Of a stretch of 64,000 nucleotides of DNA, positions 50,397 to 60,479 are shown piece by piece (positions within the stretch are counted from its first letter, which is position 1; every line of letters begins with the position of its first letter). The notes beneath the pieces are model-generated. The model ran no database searches and was not told the DNA's origin. It was given only the letters and a program-made list of their open reading frames with translations. This DNA is from Shinella kummerowiae (GTDB taxonomy: Bacteria; Pseudomonadota; Alphaproteobacteria; Rhizobiales; Rhizobiaceae). Made by a program: the position numbers and the translations under genes. The stretch covers positions 48,124 through 112,123 of the forward strand of contig NZ_WUMK01000013.1 of the NCBI RefSeq assembly GCF_009827055.1, given 5' to 3'.

Positions 50397-51896
50397 ATGG
50401 CTTATCTCGAAACCCGCGGCCTCGGCCGGGACTTTCCCGGCGTGACCGCCCTCGACGGTGTCGATCTGTCGATCGAACTCGGCCGCACGCATATTTTCGC
50501 CGGCGAGAACGGTGCGGGCAAATCCACCCTCGTCAAGATCCTTACCGGCACCGACCGGCCATCGCGTGGCCAGGTGCTGATCGACGGCCGCGACCCGGCC
50601 GAGGATGCGAGCCTCTACAAGAACGTCGCCTATGTGCCGCAGGAGCTCAATCTCTTCCCGCAGATGAGCGTTGCGGAAAACCTCTTCATGCCGTTCGACC
50701 GCACGGGGCATGGCGGGCTTCTCGTCAATCGCAGCGCGCTCGTTGAGGAGGCCCGGACCTATCTCGAACGCTTCGGCATTGAGGCCGATCCCCGCGCGCT
50801 GGTCGCCAACATTTCCGTCTCCGACCAGCAGCTGCTGCAGATCGCCCGCGCCTGCACCAATGCCGACATGAAGGTCCTCATTCTCGATGAGCCGACCTCG
50901 TCGCTGACGCGCGTCGAGGTGGACCGCGTCTTCAAGGTCATCCGCGGCCTGCTCGACCGCGACCACGCCATCGTCTTCATCAGCCACAAGATGGACGAGG
51001 TCTTCGCCATCGGCGACGACTACACGGTGCTGCGCAACGGCGAGAAGGTCGAAAGCGGCCGGATCGCCGACATCGGCGAAGCGGACCTGATCCGCGCCAT
51101 GTCCGGCCGGGACCTCGCCTTCGACGAGCATTTTCGCCCGCAAGGGCCTGTCACCGACACGATCATGCAGGTGCGCGGCCTTTCCGGCGCCCGTTTCCAC
51201 GATGTCAGCTTCGACCTGCGCCGCGGCGAGATCCTCGGCTTTGCCGGGCTTGTGGGCGCCGGGCGGTCGGAGGTCATGCAGACGGTCTTCGGCTTCCTGA
51301 AGGCCAAGGCCGGCGCCGTGACGGTCGAGGGCAAGCCCTGGACGCTGAACGACACTTCCGCCTCGGTCGACGGCGGCATGCTCTACCTCTCGGAGGAGCG
51401 CAAACATCACGGCATCTTCCCGTTGCTGTCGCTGCGCGAAAACATCGGCATTTCCATCCTGTCGCTCACCAAGGGCTCGTTCGGCATCAGCGGGGGGCGC
51501 GAGCGGGAGGCGGTGCAGAAGATCATCGACGACTACGGCATCCGCACCTCCGGCATGGGCAAGCGCATCTCGCAGCTGTCCGGCGGTAACCAGCAGAAGG
51601 CCATTATCGGCCGGGCCATGGCGACGCGGCCGCGCGTGCTGATCTTCGACGAACCCACCAAGGGCATCGACATCCGCACCAAGACCGAGATCTACAAGAT
51701 CATGAAGGGCCTCGCCGAAGAAGGCGTCGGCGTCATCCTCGTCTCCTCCGAACTCGATGAGCTCAAGAAATGCGCGAGCCGCATCGTGACCATGCACCAT
51801 GGTCGCATCACCGGCGAGTTCGACACCACGAACACCAGCAATGAAACCCTCGTAGGCGCCATCTTCGGCACGGAGGCGAAAGCCCATGCAAACTAG
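50397..51896 (+). CDS. Sugar ABC importer ATPase (RbsA/MglA type, two domains)
   Basis: 499 residues with two ATPase domains. Domain 1 has Walker A GENGAGKSTL, an altered signature ISVSDQQLLQIARAC and Walker B VLILDEPTSSL; domain 2 lacks a canonical Walker A (GLVGAGRSEVM) but keeps signature LSGGNQQKAIIGRAM and Walker B VLIFDEPTKGID. This asymmetry is normal for the family. Its 3' end overlaps the permease gene by 11 bp. Confidence 0.92.
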   Translation: MAYLETRGLGRDFPGVTALDGVDLSIELGRTHIFAGENGAGKSTLVKILTGTDRPSRGQVLIDGRDPAEDASLYKNVAYVPQELNLFPQMSVAENLFMPFDRTGHGGLLVNRSALVEEARTYLERFGIEADPRALVANISVSDQQLLQIARACTNADMKVLILDEPTSSLTRVEVDRVFKVIRGLLDRDHAIVFISHKMDEVFAIGDDYTVLRNGEKVESGRIADIGEADLIRAMSGRDLAFDEHFRPQGPVTDTIMQVRGLSGARFHDVSFDLRRGEILGFAGLVGAGRSEVMQTVFGFLKAKAGAVTVEGKPWTLNDTSASVDGGMLYLSEERKHHGIFPLLSLRENIGISILSLTKGSFGISGGREREAVQKIIDDYGIRTSGMGKRISQLSGGNQQKAIIGRAMATRPRVLIFDEPTKGIDIRTKTEIYKIMKGLAEEGVGVILVSSELDELKKCASRIVTMHHGRITGEFDTTNTSNETLVGAIFGTEAKAHAN

Positions 51897-52863
51897 TTCC
51901 ACACAAACCAGCGCCGTCGCGCATCTGGCGCGCAGCCCGCTTGCCGGCGTCTTCGTCGCCCTGGCGGTCATCTTCACGCTGTCAGCGCTGATCTCCCCCT
52001 ACTTCCTCACGCCCTACAACCTGTCGGTCATCGCACGCGGGCTCGCCTTCGTCGGCCTGATCACCATCGCGCAGTCCATGCTGATGGTGCTCGGCGAACT
52101 CGACCTGTCGCTCGGCGTGATCGGCGGCCTGTGCGGCGTCATCTCGGGCATCCTGATGGTGCGGCTCGGCGTCGAGCCCTATTCGGCCATGCTGCTGGCG
52201 ATCCTGCTCGGCGCGTGTCTCGGCCTGCTCAACGGCCTGCTGGTGACCGTGCTCCGGCTGCATTCGCTGGTTCTCACCATCGGCACGGCCGGCATCTTCG
52301 GCGGCGCAAACCTCGTGCTGACGCGCGGCGTCGCGATCACCGGCATCCCGCGCGACGTGCACTATCTCGGCCGCGGCGACCTTCTTGGCATTCCGGTACC
52401 CTTCCTTATCATGCTCGTGGCTCTGGCCTTCGCCACCTTCGTCATGCTGAAGACGCCGTTCGGCCGCTACATGTACGCGATCGGCAACAACCAGGCCGGC
52501 GCGCGCATGCTCGGCATCAAGGTCGACAAGATCCGCCTTCTCGTGTTCGGCGTGGCCGGTGCGATTGCCGGACTGGCCGGCGTGCTGATGGTCGCGCGCC
52601 TCGGCACCGCCCAGCCGTCGATCGGCGAAACCTGGGTTCTGGCGCCGATCGCCGCCTCCGTCATCGGCGGCGTCGCCACGACGGGCGGCATCGGCAGCCC
52701 GATCGGCGCGATCTTCGGTGCGGGCATCATTGCCATCATCGAGAACATCATCGTGCTCTTCGGCGTCTCGCCCTATTGGCAGGGCATCGTCTCGGGTGCG
52801 ATTGTCGTGCTCGCCATTTCCTTCGACGCCATTTCCCGCCGTTATCTGCGCCGTGACGCTTGA
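51886..52863 (+). CDS. Sugar ABC importer permease (RbsC type)
   Basis: 325 residues, about eight to ten membrane segments, with GELDLSLGVIGGLCGVISG and the coupling region YAIGNNQAGARMLGIKVDKIRLLVFGVAGAIAGLAGVLM typical of RbsC/XylH. It transports the ligand delivered by the binding protein encoded 1.5 kb upstream. A single permease gene indicates a homodimeric channel. Confidence 0.92.
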   Translation: MQTSSTQTSAVAHLARSPLAGVFVALAVIFTLSALISPYFLTPYNLSVIARGLAFVGLITIAQSMLMVLGELDLSLGVIGGLCGVISGILMVRLGVEPYSAMLLAILLGACLGLLNGLLVTVLRLHSLVLTIGTAGIFGGANLVLTRGVAITGIPRDVHYLGRGDLLGIPVPFLIMLVALAFATFVMLKTPFGRYMYAIGNNQAGARMLGIKVDKIRLLVFGVAGAIAGLAGVLMVARLGTAQPSIGETWVLAPIAASVIGGVATTGGIGSPIGAIFGAGIIAIIENIIVLFGVSPYWQGIVSGAIVVLAISFDAISRRYLRRDA

Positions 52864-52900
52864 TACAAGCCGCCGCATCGATCTGACGAAAGACAAGAGA

Positions 52901-54667
52901 ATGAACCAGGAAGTCAAAACCAAGAAGCTGATCAACGCGCCGGAAAACATCATCGCCGAGATGATCGAAGGCATGGTCGGCGCGCATCCGGACATGCTGC
53001 GCGTGGAAGGATCGACCGGACGGGCCGTTGTCGCGGTCGATGGCCCGCGTGATGGCAAGGTGGGCATCGTCGTCGGTGGCGGCTCCGGCCACGAGCCGGC
53101 CTTTGCCGGCTATGTCGGGCGCGGCCTTGCCGACGCCGCCGCCGTCGGCAACGTCTTCGCCTCTCCCTCGCCGTCGCATATCGTCGAGGCGGCCCGCGCC
53201 GTGGATGGCGGCGTCGGCGTCGTCATGCTCTACGGCAACTATACCGGTGACGTCTTGAACTTCACCATGGCCGCGGAAGAGCTGGAGCAGGCCGGCATCG
53301 CCGTGCGTCACGTCGCGGTTGCCGACGACGTCGCCTCCGCGCCGATCGACCGTAAATCCGAACGCCGCGGCATTGCCGGCGACTTCTTCGTCTTCAAGGT
53401 CGCCGGTGCCGCCGCCGATCTCGGCGAGCCGCTGGCGCGCGTCGAAGCCCTGGCGCAGGCCGCCAACGAGGCGACCCGTTCGATGGGCGTGGCCCTCAGC
53501 CCCTGCTCGCTACCGCAGACCGGCAAGCCGAATTTCACCATCGGCGACGACGAGATGGAAATCGGCATGGGCATCCATGGCGAGCCCGGCATCCGCCGCC
53601 AGAAGCTTGCGCCGGTCGACGACGTGACCGACGAGCTGGTGGAGGCTGTGCTCAAGGAGCTTGGCCTGAAGGCGGGCGATCGCGTAGCCGTTCTCGTCAA
53701 CGGTCTCGGCGCCACCTCGCAGATCGAACTCTACCTCATCTTCCGCCGCGTCAAGCAGCGGCTCGATGCGCTGGGTATCGACATCCATGCCTCGTGGGTC
53801 GGCGAATATGCCACCTCGCTGGAAATGGCCGGCGCCTCTGTCACGCTGATGAAGCTCGACGACACTTTGCAGGCCCTTCTCGACCACCCCTGCCGCACGC
53901 CGGCCCTCGTCGTCGGCGCCTTCGAGAAGACCGATGGCGTTGCCGCGCGCAGCCGCAAGGCCGTCAAAGTCGCCGAGAGCACGGCAGCCGCGCAGGAAAA
54001 GCCGCGCGAGCTTCTGACCGACGGCGATGTGACGCCGGCGATCTTCAAGACGATGATGCATGCCGTCGGCAACGAAATCATCGCGGAGAAGAACTGGCTT
54101 TCCGAACTCGACGGCGTGATCGGCGACGGCGACCATGGTGTGACGATGGAGATCGGCTGGAAGGCCGTTCAGAGCGCGCTGGAAGACGCCCAGGACGATG
54201 AGACGATCGAGGCCATCTGCAAGCGCATGGCGAAGGCCTTCCTCGATGCGGTCGGCGCCTCCTCCGGCCCGCTCTATGCCACCGCGTTCCTGCGCGCCGG
54301 CACGGCCGTCAGCCACCGCCTCAACCTCGATGGCGCTGGCATGGCCGAATGGCTGAGTGCCGCCTGCCAGGGCATTCGCGATCGCGGCCGGGCCGATCCC
54401 GGTGACAAGACGATGATCGATGCCTGGGTTCCGGCGGTCGAGGCCGGCACGAAGGTGGCGAAGGACGGCGGCTCGGCGCTCGACGTGCTGCTTGCCGCGC
54501 GCAATGGCGGCGAGGCCGGCATGAAGGCGACGGCGGCGCTGGAATCGCGTCGTGGCCGCTCGGCAAAGCTCGGCGAGCGCTCGGTCGGCCATATCGACCC
54601 GGGTGCCGCATCGACTTTCGTGACATTGCGCGCCATGACGGCGGCGCTTCAGAAGGCGCTTGCTTAA
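52901..54667 (+). CDS. ATP-dependent dihydroxyacetone-type kinase (DhaK-DhaL fusion)
   Basis: 588 residues. DhaK domain (about 1-330): VGIVVGGGSGHEPAFAGYVG and the histidine that forms the covalent hemiaminal with the ketone, H226 in GMGIHGEPGI. DhaL domain (about 380-588): magnesium aspartates in DGVIGDGDHGVTM (D409, D411) and GASSGPLYATAFLRAG. The fused form uses ATP directly. It phosphorylates dihydroxyacetone or close ketoses such as erythrulose or apulose; four-carbon use is known for some rhizobial members. It follows the permease gene by 37 bp and is followed by the convergent SorC gene. Confidence 0.93.
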   Translation: MNQEVKTKKLINAPENIIAEMIEGMVGAHPDMLRVEGSTGRAVVAVDGPRDGKVGIVVGGGSGHEPAFAGYVGRGLADAAAVGNVFASPSPSHIVEAARAVDGGVGVVMLYGNYTGDVLNFTMAAEELEQAGIAVRHVAVADDVASAPIDRKSERRGIAGDFFVFKVAGAAADLGEPLARVEALAQAANEATRSMGVALSPCSLPQTGKPNFTIGDDEMEIGMGIHGEPGIRRQKLAPVDDVTDELVEAVLKELGLKAGDRVAVLVNGLGATSQIELYLIFRRVKQRLDALGIDIHASWVGEYATSLEMAGASVTLMKLDDTLQALLDHPCRTPALVVGAFEKTDGVAARSRKAVKVAESTAAAQEKPRELLTDGDVTPAIFKTMMHAVGNEIIAEKNWLSELDGVIGDGDHGVTMEIGWKAVQSALEDAQDDETIEAICKRMAKAFLDAVGASSGPLYATAFLRAGTAVSHRLNLDGAGMAEWLSAACQGIRDRGRADPGDKTMIDAWVPAVEAGTKVAKDGGSALDVLLAARNGGEAGMKATAALESRRGRSAKLGERSVGHIDPGAASTFVTLRAMTAALQKALA

Positions 54668-54676
54668 CCTGAACCG

Positions 54677-55633
54677 TCAGCGCGGGCCTTGCAACAGGGC
54701 TCGCGCGACACCTTCATTGGTGACGAGCCGGTTGACATAGCCGGCGCGCAGGATCGCCCGGATGATCGGGATCTTGCGAATACCGCCGGATACCAGTACG
54801 GAAATCGGTTTCAGCTTCAGCTTGTCCGGTGGTAGCGCGATGATCGAGTCATTCAGGAAATGATCGATCGCCTGGCCGCGCGCATCGAGAAACCACCCCA
54901 TGAATTCGCCGACGGCGCCGCTTTTCAGCACTGCATCGAGATTGTCCTTCACCACGCGGATCTGCGTCAGCGACGTATCCTGCGCGAGCGCGCCACAGGA
55001 GACGATGCCGATATCGGCGATCTCGGTGCGTGCCAGCACGTCCGTCAGCTCGTCGTTGAGCAGCAAGGCGTTACGGCTTTCGGGATTGGCGCAATAGATC
55101 GGCGCCGTCAGATAGTGACACTCAACGTCGAGTGCGCGGGCAAAGGCGGTTGCCACCTCGAACGTGTTGGTGGCCGAGCCGCTGGTGACGCCGCCGGTCA
55201 GGCCAACCACCCAGCTTTCGGATTTCGGCCGCGCGCGTAGACTGCGCACGGCAAAGCTCAGCGTGCGTCCCGAACCGATGCCGACGCCCATGTCGCGGCC
55301 TTCGATCAGGTCGCTGGCAAGCGAGCCGGCGGCCTCGCCGATCACCCGCTTCTGCTCGAGGTAATCGTCAAGATCCGGCACGACGACCGCATCGACCAGG
55401 CCGTAGCGGGCGGAAACCTTTTCGGCGAGCTCGATGCAGTCGGTCAGAGGCAGGCTGACATTGACCTGCACGCTGCCGGATTCGCGCACCTGGCCGATGA
55501 TCTTGTTGACCTTCAGCCGCGTGATGTTCATGCGCTGGGCGATTTCCTGCTGGGTCTGGCCGCCGATGAAATAGAGCCATGCGACGCGGGCGCGCTCCAG
55601 GTCCTCGTCGAAATGTCCCCAATCTTCGCTCAT
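54677..55633 (-). CDS. SorC/DeoR-type sugar-binding regulator
   Basis: 318 residues from ATG 55633. The N-terminal HTH is WLYFIGGQTQQEIAQRMNITRLKVNKIIGQVRESG; the effector domain resembles SorC (MGVGIGSGRTLSFAVRSL, CGALAQDTSLTQIRV, SVLVSGGIRKIPIIRAIL), a fold related to sugar-phosphate isomerases. These regulators sense phosphorylated sugars, in line with a product of the adjacent kinase. It is convergent with the kinase gene (9-bp gap) and may act at the importer promoter at 49236-49271. Confidence 0.9.
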   Translation of the reverse strand: MSEDWGHFDEDLERARVAWLYFIGGQTQQEIAQRMNITRLKVNKIIGQVRESGSVQVNVSLPLTDCIELAEKVSARYGLVDAVVVPDLDDYLEQKRVIGEAAGSLASDLIEGRDMGVGIGSGRTLSFAVRSLRARPKSESWVVGLTGGVTSGSATNTFEVATAFARALDVECHYLTAPIYCANPESRNALLLNDELTDVLARTEIADIGIVSCGALAQDTSLTQIRVVKDNLDAVLKSGAVGEFMGWFLDARGQAIDHFLNDSIIALPPDKLKLKPISVLVSGGIRKIPIIRAILRAGYVNRLVTNEGVARALLQGPR

Positions 55634-55742
55634 GCGGCGCGGTATCCCCTTATGTTTGTTTTTCGATACGTCACTTGAGGTGGCATGGGCAACCACCCGT
55701 GGCCGAAAGCCTTGATCGATCAAGCGGATTCCACAGCCGGGT

Positions 55743-56177
55743 TCAGCTGCGTTCGATATCCCGGCGCAGCACAATGGACGTCGTGAGGTCCTCGACATTG
55801 TCCATTGTCGCCACTTCGTTGCGCATCTCGTTCAGCGCGTTGATCGAGCCGACCTCGACCTCCACCACCAGATCGAGCTGGCCGCTGACGGAAGACACCT
55901 TGCGCACGGCGGAAAAGCCCGCAAGCCGATCGAGCACGCCGATCGAAGGCGTACGCTTCAGGGTGACGAGCAGGAAGGCCTGGATCTGGCCGTCGTCGAG
56001 CTGGCCGATATCCGCCCGGTAGCCGCGGATGATGCCCGCCTTTTCCAGCCGGCTGACGCGTTCGGTCGTGGCACTGCGCGAGAGCCCGATGCGGCCGGCA
56101 AGCGACTTCATCGGAATGCGCGCCTCCTTGGTCAGGATGCTGAGAATGGTGCGGTCGATGGCGTCCGTATCCTGCAT
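55743..56177 (-). CDS. Lrp/AsnC-family regulator
   Basis: 144 residues. HTH: DAIDRTILSILTKEARIPMKSLAGRIGLSRSATTERVSRLEKAGIIRGYRADI; then a RAM effector domain. GGGAGGGG precedes the ATG. It is divergent from the large kinase/M23/aminotransferase fusion, 126 bp apart, so it probably controls that gene in response to an amino acid. Palindromes suited to it lie in the gap. Confidence 0.93.
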   Translation of the reverse strand: MQDTDAIDRTILSILTKEARIPMKSLAGRIGLSRSATTERVSRLEKAGIIRGYRADIGQLDDGQIQAFLLVTLKRTPSIGVLDRLAGFSAVRKVSSVSGQLDLVVEVEVGSINALNEMRNEVATMDNVEDLTTSIVLRRDIERS

Positions 56178-56225
56178 GGCCCCTCCCAAGATCGCGCCGA
56201 CAAGATGACGGTTATTATAAACAGA

Positions 56226-56252
56226 GTGCCGGCACAACCGGCATAATGCCGG
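56226..56252. promoter_or_regulatory. Tandem palindromes in the lrp/fusion divergent region
   Basis: GTGCCGGCAC (56226-56235) is a perfect 10-bp palindrome and CCGGCAT-A-ATGCCGG (56238-56252) a perfect 15-bp one; they share the TGCCGG core. TATAAT on the minus strand at 56214-56219 may be a -10 box of the lrp gene. Likely Lrp operator. Confidence 0.6.
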
Positions 56253-56303
56253 ATGCAGTTGATCCGCGTCCATGCAACTCTTTGCGCCACGAAGAGGACT
56301 GCC

Positions 56304-59300
56304 ATGAACGACATGCTGAAGACGACACCGGACATTTCCCTCGAGGCCGCTGCCGGCTTGCTTGCCGAGCACTATGGGCTGACGGGCACGCTTTCGCCGC
56401 TCGCAAGCGAGCGCGACCAGAATTTTAAAGCGGAAACGTCGGACGGGACCTTCATTCTCAAGATCGTCAACGCCGCCGAGCCGCAAGTCGAGAGCGACTT
56501 CCAGACCGCGCTGCTTGCCCATATCGATACCCATGCCGGCGACCTGCCGGTGCCGCACATCCGGCCGACGGCGACGGGTGCCAGCCTTGCCCGCACCACC
56601 AGCGCCAACGGCGTCAGCCACCGCGTCCGGCTGGTTAGCTGGGTCGATGGCCAGCCGCTGGCAGAAACGGACCGCAGCGATGCCACGCTCGAATCCCTCG
56701 GCCGCATGCTCGGCCGTTTCGATGCAGCGCTGAAGGGCTTCATGCATCCGGGCGCGCTGCGCGATCTCGACTGGGATATCCGCAAGGCCGGCCGTTCGGC
56801 GGAGCGGCTGCATCACGTCGCTGCAGCGGAAGACCGCGCGCTGCTCGAACGCTTTCTCGCGCGTTTTGCCAGCGTAGCGCCGCGTCTTGCGACCTTGCGC
56901 GCCGCCGTCATCCACAACGATGCGAACGACTGGAACGTGCTGGTCGATCCCGCAGATCAGAACCGCATCTCCGGCCTCATCGATTTCGGCGATGCGCTGC
57001 ATGCGCCGCTGATCGCCGAAGTCGCCATCGCGAGCGCCTATGCCGGCCTCGACCATGCCGACCCGATCGGTGCGGCGGCCGCCATCGCTCGCGGTTTCCA
57101 TGCCGAATATCCGCTGCTGGAAGAGGAAATCGACCTCCTCTACGATCTGATCGCCCTGCGTCTCGTCACCTCGGTGACGATCTCCGCCTCGCGCCGCAGC
57201 CATACGGACGACAACCCCTATCTCGCCATCAGCGAGCGTCCAGCCTGGACGTTGCTGCGCAAGCTCGACCGGATGAACCCGCGATTTGCCACCGCCATCC
57301 TGCGCAAGGCCTGCGGCTTCGAGGCGGCACCCGGCGCCCGCGCGGTCACCGACTGGATTGCCAGAAACCGCAAATCGCTTGCCCCCCTGCTGGCGCGGCC
57401 GGCCGCGACCTATCCGGCAGCACTCGTGCCCTATGGCGACCCCACCCATCCGATGACCGTCAAATCGGCTGCCGAGCAACCGGATGCGGCGCAGGCGATC
57501 TGGGAGACCTATTGCGCGGAAACCGGCGTCGAGCTCGGCATCGGCCCGTTCGGCGAGGCGCGCACCGTCTATGCCGGCGAGATGTTCGTCTCGCGTTTCA
57601 TCGAGGGCGCACGCCGCACGCACCATCTCGGTTTCGACCTCTTCATGGCGGCTGGCACCAAGGTGTTCACGCCGCTGCCCGCAACCGTCGTAAGCGTCGA
57701 GGTCGAGCCGGATCCGCTCGGTTACGGTTGCCTGATCGCGCTCCGGCACGAACCGGAAGGCTGCCCGCCCTTCGTGACGCTCTGGGGCCACCTCGCCCAT
57801 GAGGCGATGGGCCGCCTGCAGGCCGGCGACCGGCTGGATGCCGGCGCGCTCGTCGGCGAGATGGGCGCACCGGCGGAAAACGGCGGCTGGGCGCCGCACC
57901 TGCATCTCCAGCTTTCGACCGATACCAACCTCTCCGCCACCGAAATCCTCGGCGTCGGCGAGCCGCGGTATCTCGACGTCTGGGCGGAACTCTTCCCGGA
58001 TGCGCGCACCTTCGCCGGCATTGCCGAGGAATTCTATCAGCGAGGCGGCCGCTCGCACGACGAGATCGTCAAGGTGCGGCGCGAGCTGCTCCTGCCGAAC
58101 CTTTCCATCTCCTACGACAAGCCGATCAAGTTCGTGCGCGGCGACGGCGTCTGGCTGATCGACGACGGCGGCCGGGCCTATCTCGACTGCTTCAACAATG
58201 TCTGCCACATCGGCCACGCCCATCCGGCCGTGGTGGAGGCGATGGCCAAACAGGCCGCCACGCTCAACACCAATACCCGCTACCTGCACGACAACATCGT
58301 CGCCTATGCCGAGCGCCTGACGGCGACCTTGCCGAAGGAGCTGACGGTCGCCGGTTTCGTCAACAGCGGTTCGGAGGCCAACAGCTTGGCGCTGCGCCTG
58401 ATGCGCGCGCATACCGGCCGCGAAAACGCCATCACGCTCGACTGGTCCTATCACGGCACGACACAGGAGTTGATCGACATCAGCCCCTACAAGTTCCGCC
58501 GCCAAGGCGGCAAGGGTCCGAAGCCGCATGTCCATATCGCGGCGGTGCCCGACAGCTACCGCGCGCCGGCGGACTGGCCGATCGAGGAGCATGGCAAGCG
58601 TTTCGCCGAGAGCGTCGCCGAACAGATCGCCCTCATGCAGGCGAAGGGCGAAGGACCGGGCTTCTTCATCGCGGAATCTATCCCGAGCGTCGCCGGTCAG
58701 GTCTTTCTGCCGGAAGGTTATCTCAAGGAGGTCTACCGGCTGGTGCGCGATGCGGGCGGTGTGTGCATCGCCGATGAAGTTCAGGTCGGTTTCGGCCGTG
58801 TCGGCAGCCATTGGTGGGCCTTCGAGACGCAGGGCGTGGTGCCGGATATCGTCACCATGGGCAAGCCGATCGGTGATGGCCATCCACTGGCCGCCGTGGT
58901 GACAACCCGCGAGGTCACCGACAGCTTCAACAACGGCATGGAATATTTCAACACTTTCGGCGGCAATCCGGTTTCCTGCGCCGTCGGCCTCGCCGTGCTC
59001 GACGTCATCGAAAGTCAGGACCTGCGCGGCAATGCGCTGGCGATCGGCAACCACCTGATGGATGCCTTCCGCGACATGCAGACGCGCCATGAGGTTATCG
59101 GCGACGTGCGCGGCCTCGGCCTGTTCCTCGGCATCGAACTGGTTAGCGATCGCCGGACCAAGGCGCCCGCGACCGACTTCGCCCGTGCCGTCTCCAACGG
59201 TGCGCGCCGCCGCGGTGTTTTGATGGGCACCGAGGGGCCGCATGACAACGTGCTGAAGATGCGCCCGCCGATGATCTTTTCGAAACGAGATGCCGATCAT

Positions 59301-59354
59301 CTGATCGCCGTACTCGAAGACACCTTCGCCGACGTCGCAAGAACGCTCGGCTAG
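56304..59354 (+). CDS. Trifunctional fusion: APH-type kinase, M23 domain, class III aminotransferase/phospholyase
   Basis: 1016 residues from ATG 56304 (AGAGGA upstream). Residues 1-330 are an aminoglycoside/choline-kinase-like domain with [10 protein letters not shown] (H204, D206) and [10 protein letters not shown]. About 400-570 is a peptidase-M23-like domain with H441, D445 (HHLGFD) and H532, H534 (PHLHL), all metal ligands kept; no signal peptide, so it is cytoplasmic. About 590-1016 is a class III PLP domain with K854 ([10 protein letters not shown]). The kinase and PLP domains resemble the human hydroxylysine kinase and phosphohydroxylysine or phosphoethanolamine phospho-lyases, suggesting phosphorylation of an amino alcohol then ammonia-phosphate elimination. 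The M23 part is unexplained. Confidence 0.9.
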   Translation: MNDMLKTTPDISLEAAAGLLAEHYGLTGTLSPLASERDQNFKAETSDGTFILKIVNAAEPQVESDFQTALLAHIDTHAGDLPVPHIRPTATGASLARTTSANGVSHRVRLVSWVDGQPLAETDRSDATLESLGRMLGRFDAALKGFMHPGALRDLDWDIRKAGRSAERLHHVAAAEDRALLERFLARFASVAPRLATLRAAVIHNDANDWNVLVDPADQNRISGLIDFGDALHAPLIAEVAIASAYAGLDHADPIGAAAAIARGFHAEYPLLEEEIDLLYDLIALRLVTSVTISASRRSHTDDNPYLAISERPAWTLLRKLDRMNPRFATAILRKACGFEAAPGARAVTDWIARNRKSLAPLLARPAATYPAALVPYGDPTHPMTVKSAAEQPDAAQAIWETYCAETGVELGIGPFGEARTVYAGEMFVSRFIEGARRTHHLGFDLFMAAGTKVFTPLPATVVSVEVEPDPLGYGCLIALRHEPEGCPPFVTLWGHLAHEAMGRLQAGDRLDAGALVGEMGAPAENGGWAPHLHLQLSTDTNLSATEILGVGEPRYLDVWAELFPDARTFAGIAEEFYQRGGRSHDEIVKVRRELLLPNLSISYDKPIKFVRGDGVWLIDDGGRAYLDCFNNVCHIGHAHPAVVEAMAKQAATLNTNTRYLHDNIVAYAERLTATLPKELTVAGFVNSGSEANSLALRLMRAHTGRENAITLDWSYHGTTQELIDISPYKFRRQGGKGPKPHVHIAAVPDSYRAPADWPIEEHGKRFAESVAEQIALMQAKGEGPGFFIAESIPSVAGQVFLPEGYLKEVYRLVRDAGGVCIADEVQVGFGRVGSHWWAFETQGVVPDIVTMGKPIGDGHPLAAVVTTREVTDSFNNGMEYFNTFGGNPVSCAVGLAVLDVIESQDLRGNALAIGNHLMDAFRDMQTRHEVIGDVRGLGLFLGIELVSDRRTKAPATDFARAVSNGARRRGVLMGTEGPHDNVLKMRPPMIFSKRDADHLIAVLEDTFADVARTLG

Positions 59355-59449
59355 GCGAAAGACACCGACATTCAAACCGATCAGCCGGGAGGGCCACGCT
59401 TCCCCGGCCGGGACGACGCATGCCCAATATCAACAAGGAGGAGAACCCC

Positions 59450-60460
59450 ATGAAGAACGCAATTCTGGCCATGGCCGCAGCCACGCTCGCTGCCGGCACG
59501 GCCGCCCAAGCCGGCACACTCGACGTCATCAAGGAGCGCGGCGAAGTCCGCTGCGGCGTCAGCCAGGGCGTGCTCGGCTTTTCCGTGCCCGACAAGAACG
59601 GTGTGTGGGGCGGCTTCGACGTCGATTTCTGCCGGGCGGTTGCCGCAGCCGTGATCGGCAACCCCGACAAGGTGGCCTATGTGCCGCTTTCCACGAAGGA
59701 CCGCTTCACCGCGCTGCAATCGGGCGAAGTCGACCTGTTGTCCCGCCAGACCACCTGGACGCTGTCGCGCGACACCGATCTCGGCATGAGCTTCGTCGGC
59801 GTCAACTATTATGACGGCCAGGCCTTCATGGTCAGCAAAGAGGTCGGCGTCACCAGCGTCAAGGACATTTCCGGCGCCTCCGTCTGCACGGAAACGGGCA
59901 CGACGACCGAGCAGAACATGGCCGACTACTTCAGCGCCAACAAGATCGAATACCAGGTCATCGCCTTCGAGAAGCCGGACCAGACGATCCAGGCCTTCAA
60001 CACCGGCCGTTGCGACGTCTACTCCACCGACGCCTCGGCACTCTATGCCCAGCGCCTGACGCTGAACGACCCGGACCGCTTCGTCGTGCTGCCCGAGGTG
60101 ATTTCCAAGGAGCCGCTCGGCCCGGCCGTGCGCCAGGGCGACGAGCAATGGTTCAAGGTCGTGCGCTGGACGCTCTTCGCGCTGATCGAGGCGGAGGAAA
60201 TGGGCATCACCAAGGACAACGTTGCCTCGCTGCTCGAAAGCGGCACCACCGCGCAGAAACGCTTCCTCGGCATCGACAGCGAGGCCGGCAAGGCGATGAA
60301 CCTCGATCCGAAATGGGCCTATAACGCGGTTTCCGCCGTCGGCAATTACGGCGAGATCTTCGAACGCCATCTCGGCAAGGACAGCCCGCTGAAGATCGAC
60401 CGCGGCCTCAACCGGCTGTGGAGCGACGGCGGCCTGATGTACGCGCCGCCCGTACGCTGA
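59450..60460 (+). CDS. aapJ: General amino-acid ABC importer binding protein (AapJ-like)
   Basis: 336 residues from ATG 59450 (AAGGAGGAG upstream). Signal peptide MKNAILAMAAATLAAGTAAQAG, then the family-3 solute-binding fold: GEVRCGVSQGVLGFSVPDKNGVWGGFDVDFCRAVAAAV, FTALQSGEVDLLSRQTTWTLSRDT, CTETGTTTEQNMADYF. Length and pattern are those of rhizobial AapJ, which feeds the broad-specificity AapQMP system. No permease or ATPase gene is adjacent, so this is an orphan binding protein that might use the main Aap complex. It follows the fusion gene by 95 bp and ends in a strong terminator. Confidence 0.88.
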   Translation: MKNAILAMAAATLAAGTAAQAGTLDVIKERGEVRCGVSQGVLGFSVPDKNGVWGGFDVDFCRAVAAAVIGNPDKVAYVPLSTKDRFTALQSGEVDLLSRQTTWTLSRDTDLGMSFVGVNYYDGQAFMVSKEVGVTSVKDISGASVCTETGTTTEQNMADYFSANKIEYQVIAFEKPDQTIQAFNTGRCDVYSTDASALYAQRLTLNDPDRFVVLPEVISKEPLGPAVRQGDEQWFKVVRWTLFALIEAEEMGITKDNVASLLESGTTAQKRFLGIDSEAGKAMNLDPKWAYNAVSAVGNYGEIFERHLGKDSPLKIDRGLNRLWSDGGLMYAPPVR

Positions 60461-60479
60461 GGCAGCCCCAATGACCAGA

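Noticed and set aside
55743..59375. An open frame of 1210 codons on the minus strand covering the fusion gene
   Set aside because: Only its last 144 codons (from 56177) are a real Lrp gene; the rest is antisense to the kinase/M23/aminotransferase fusion and has the Arg/His-rich look of high-GC antisense frames.
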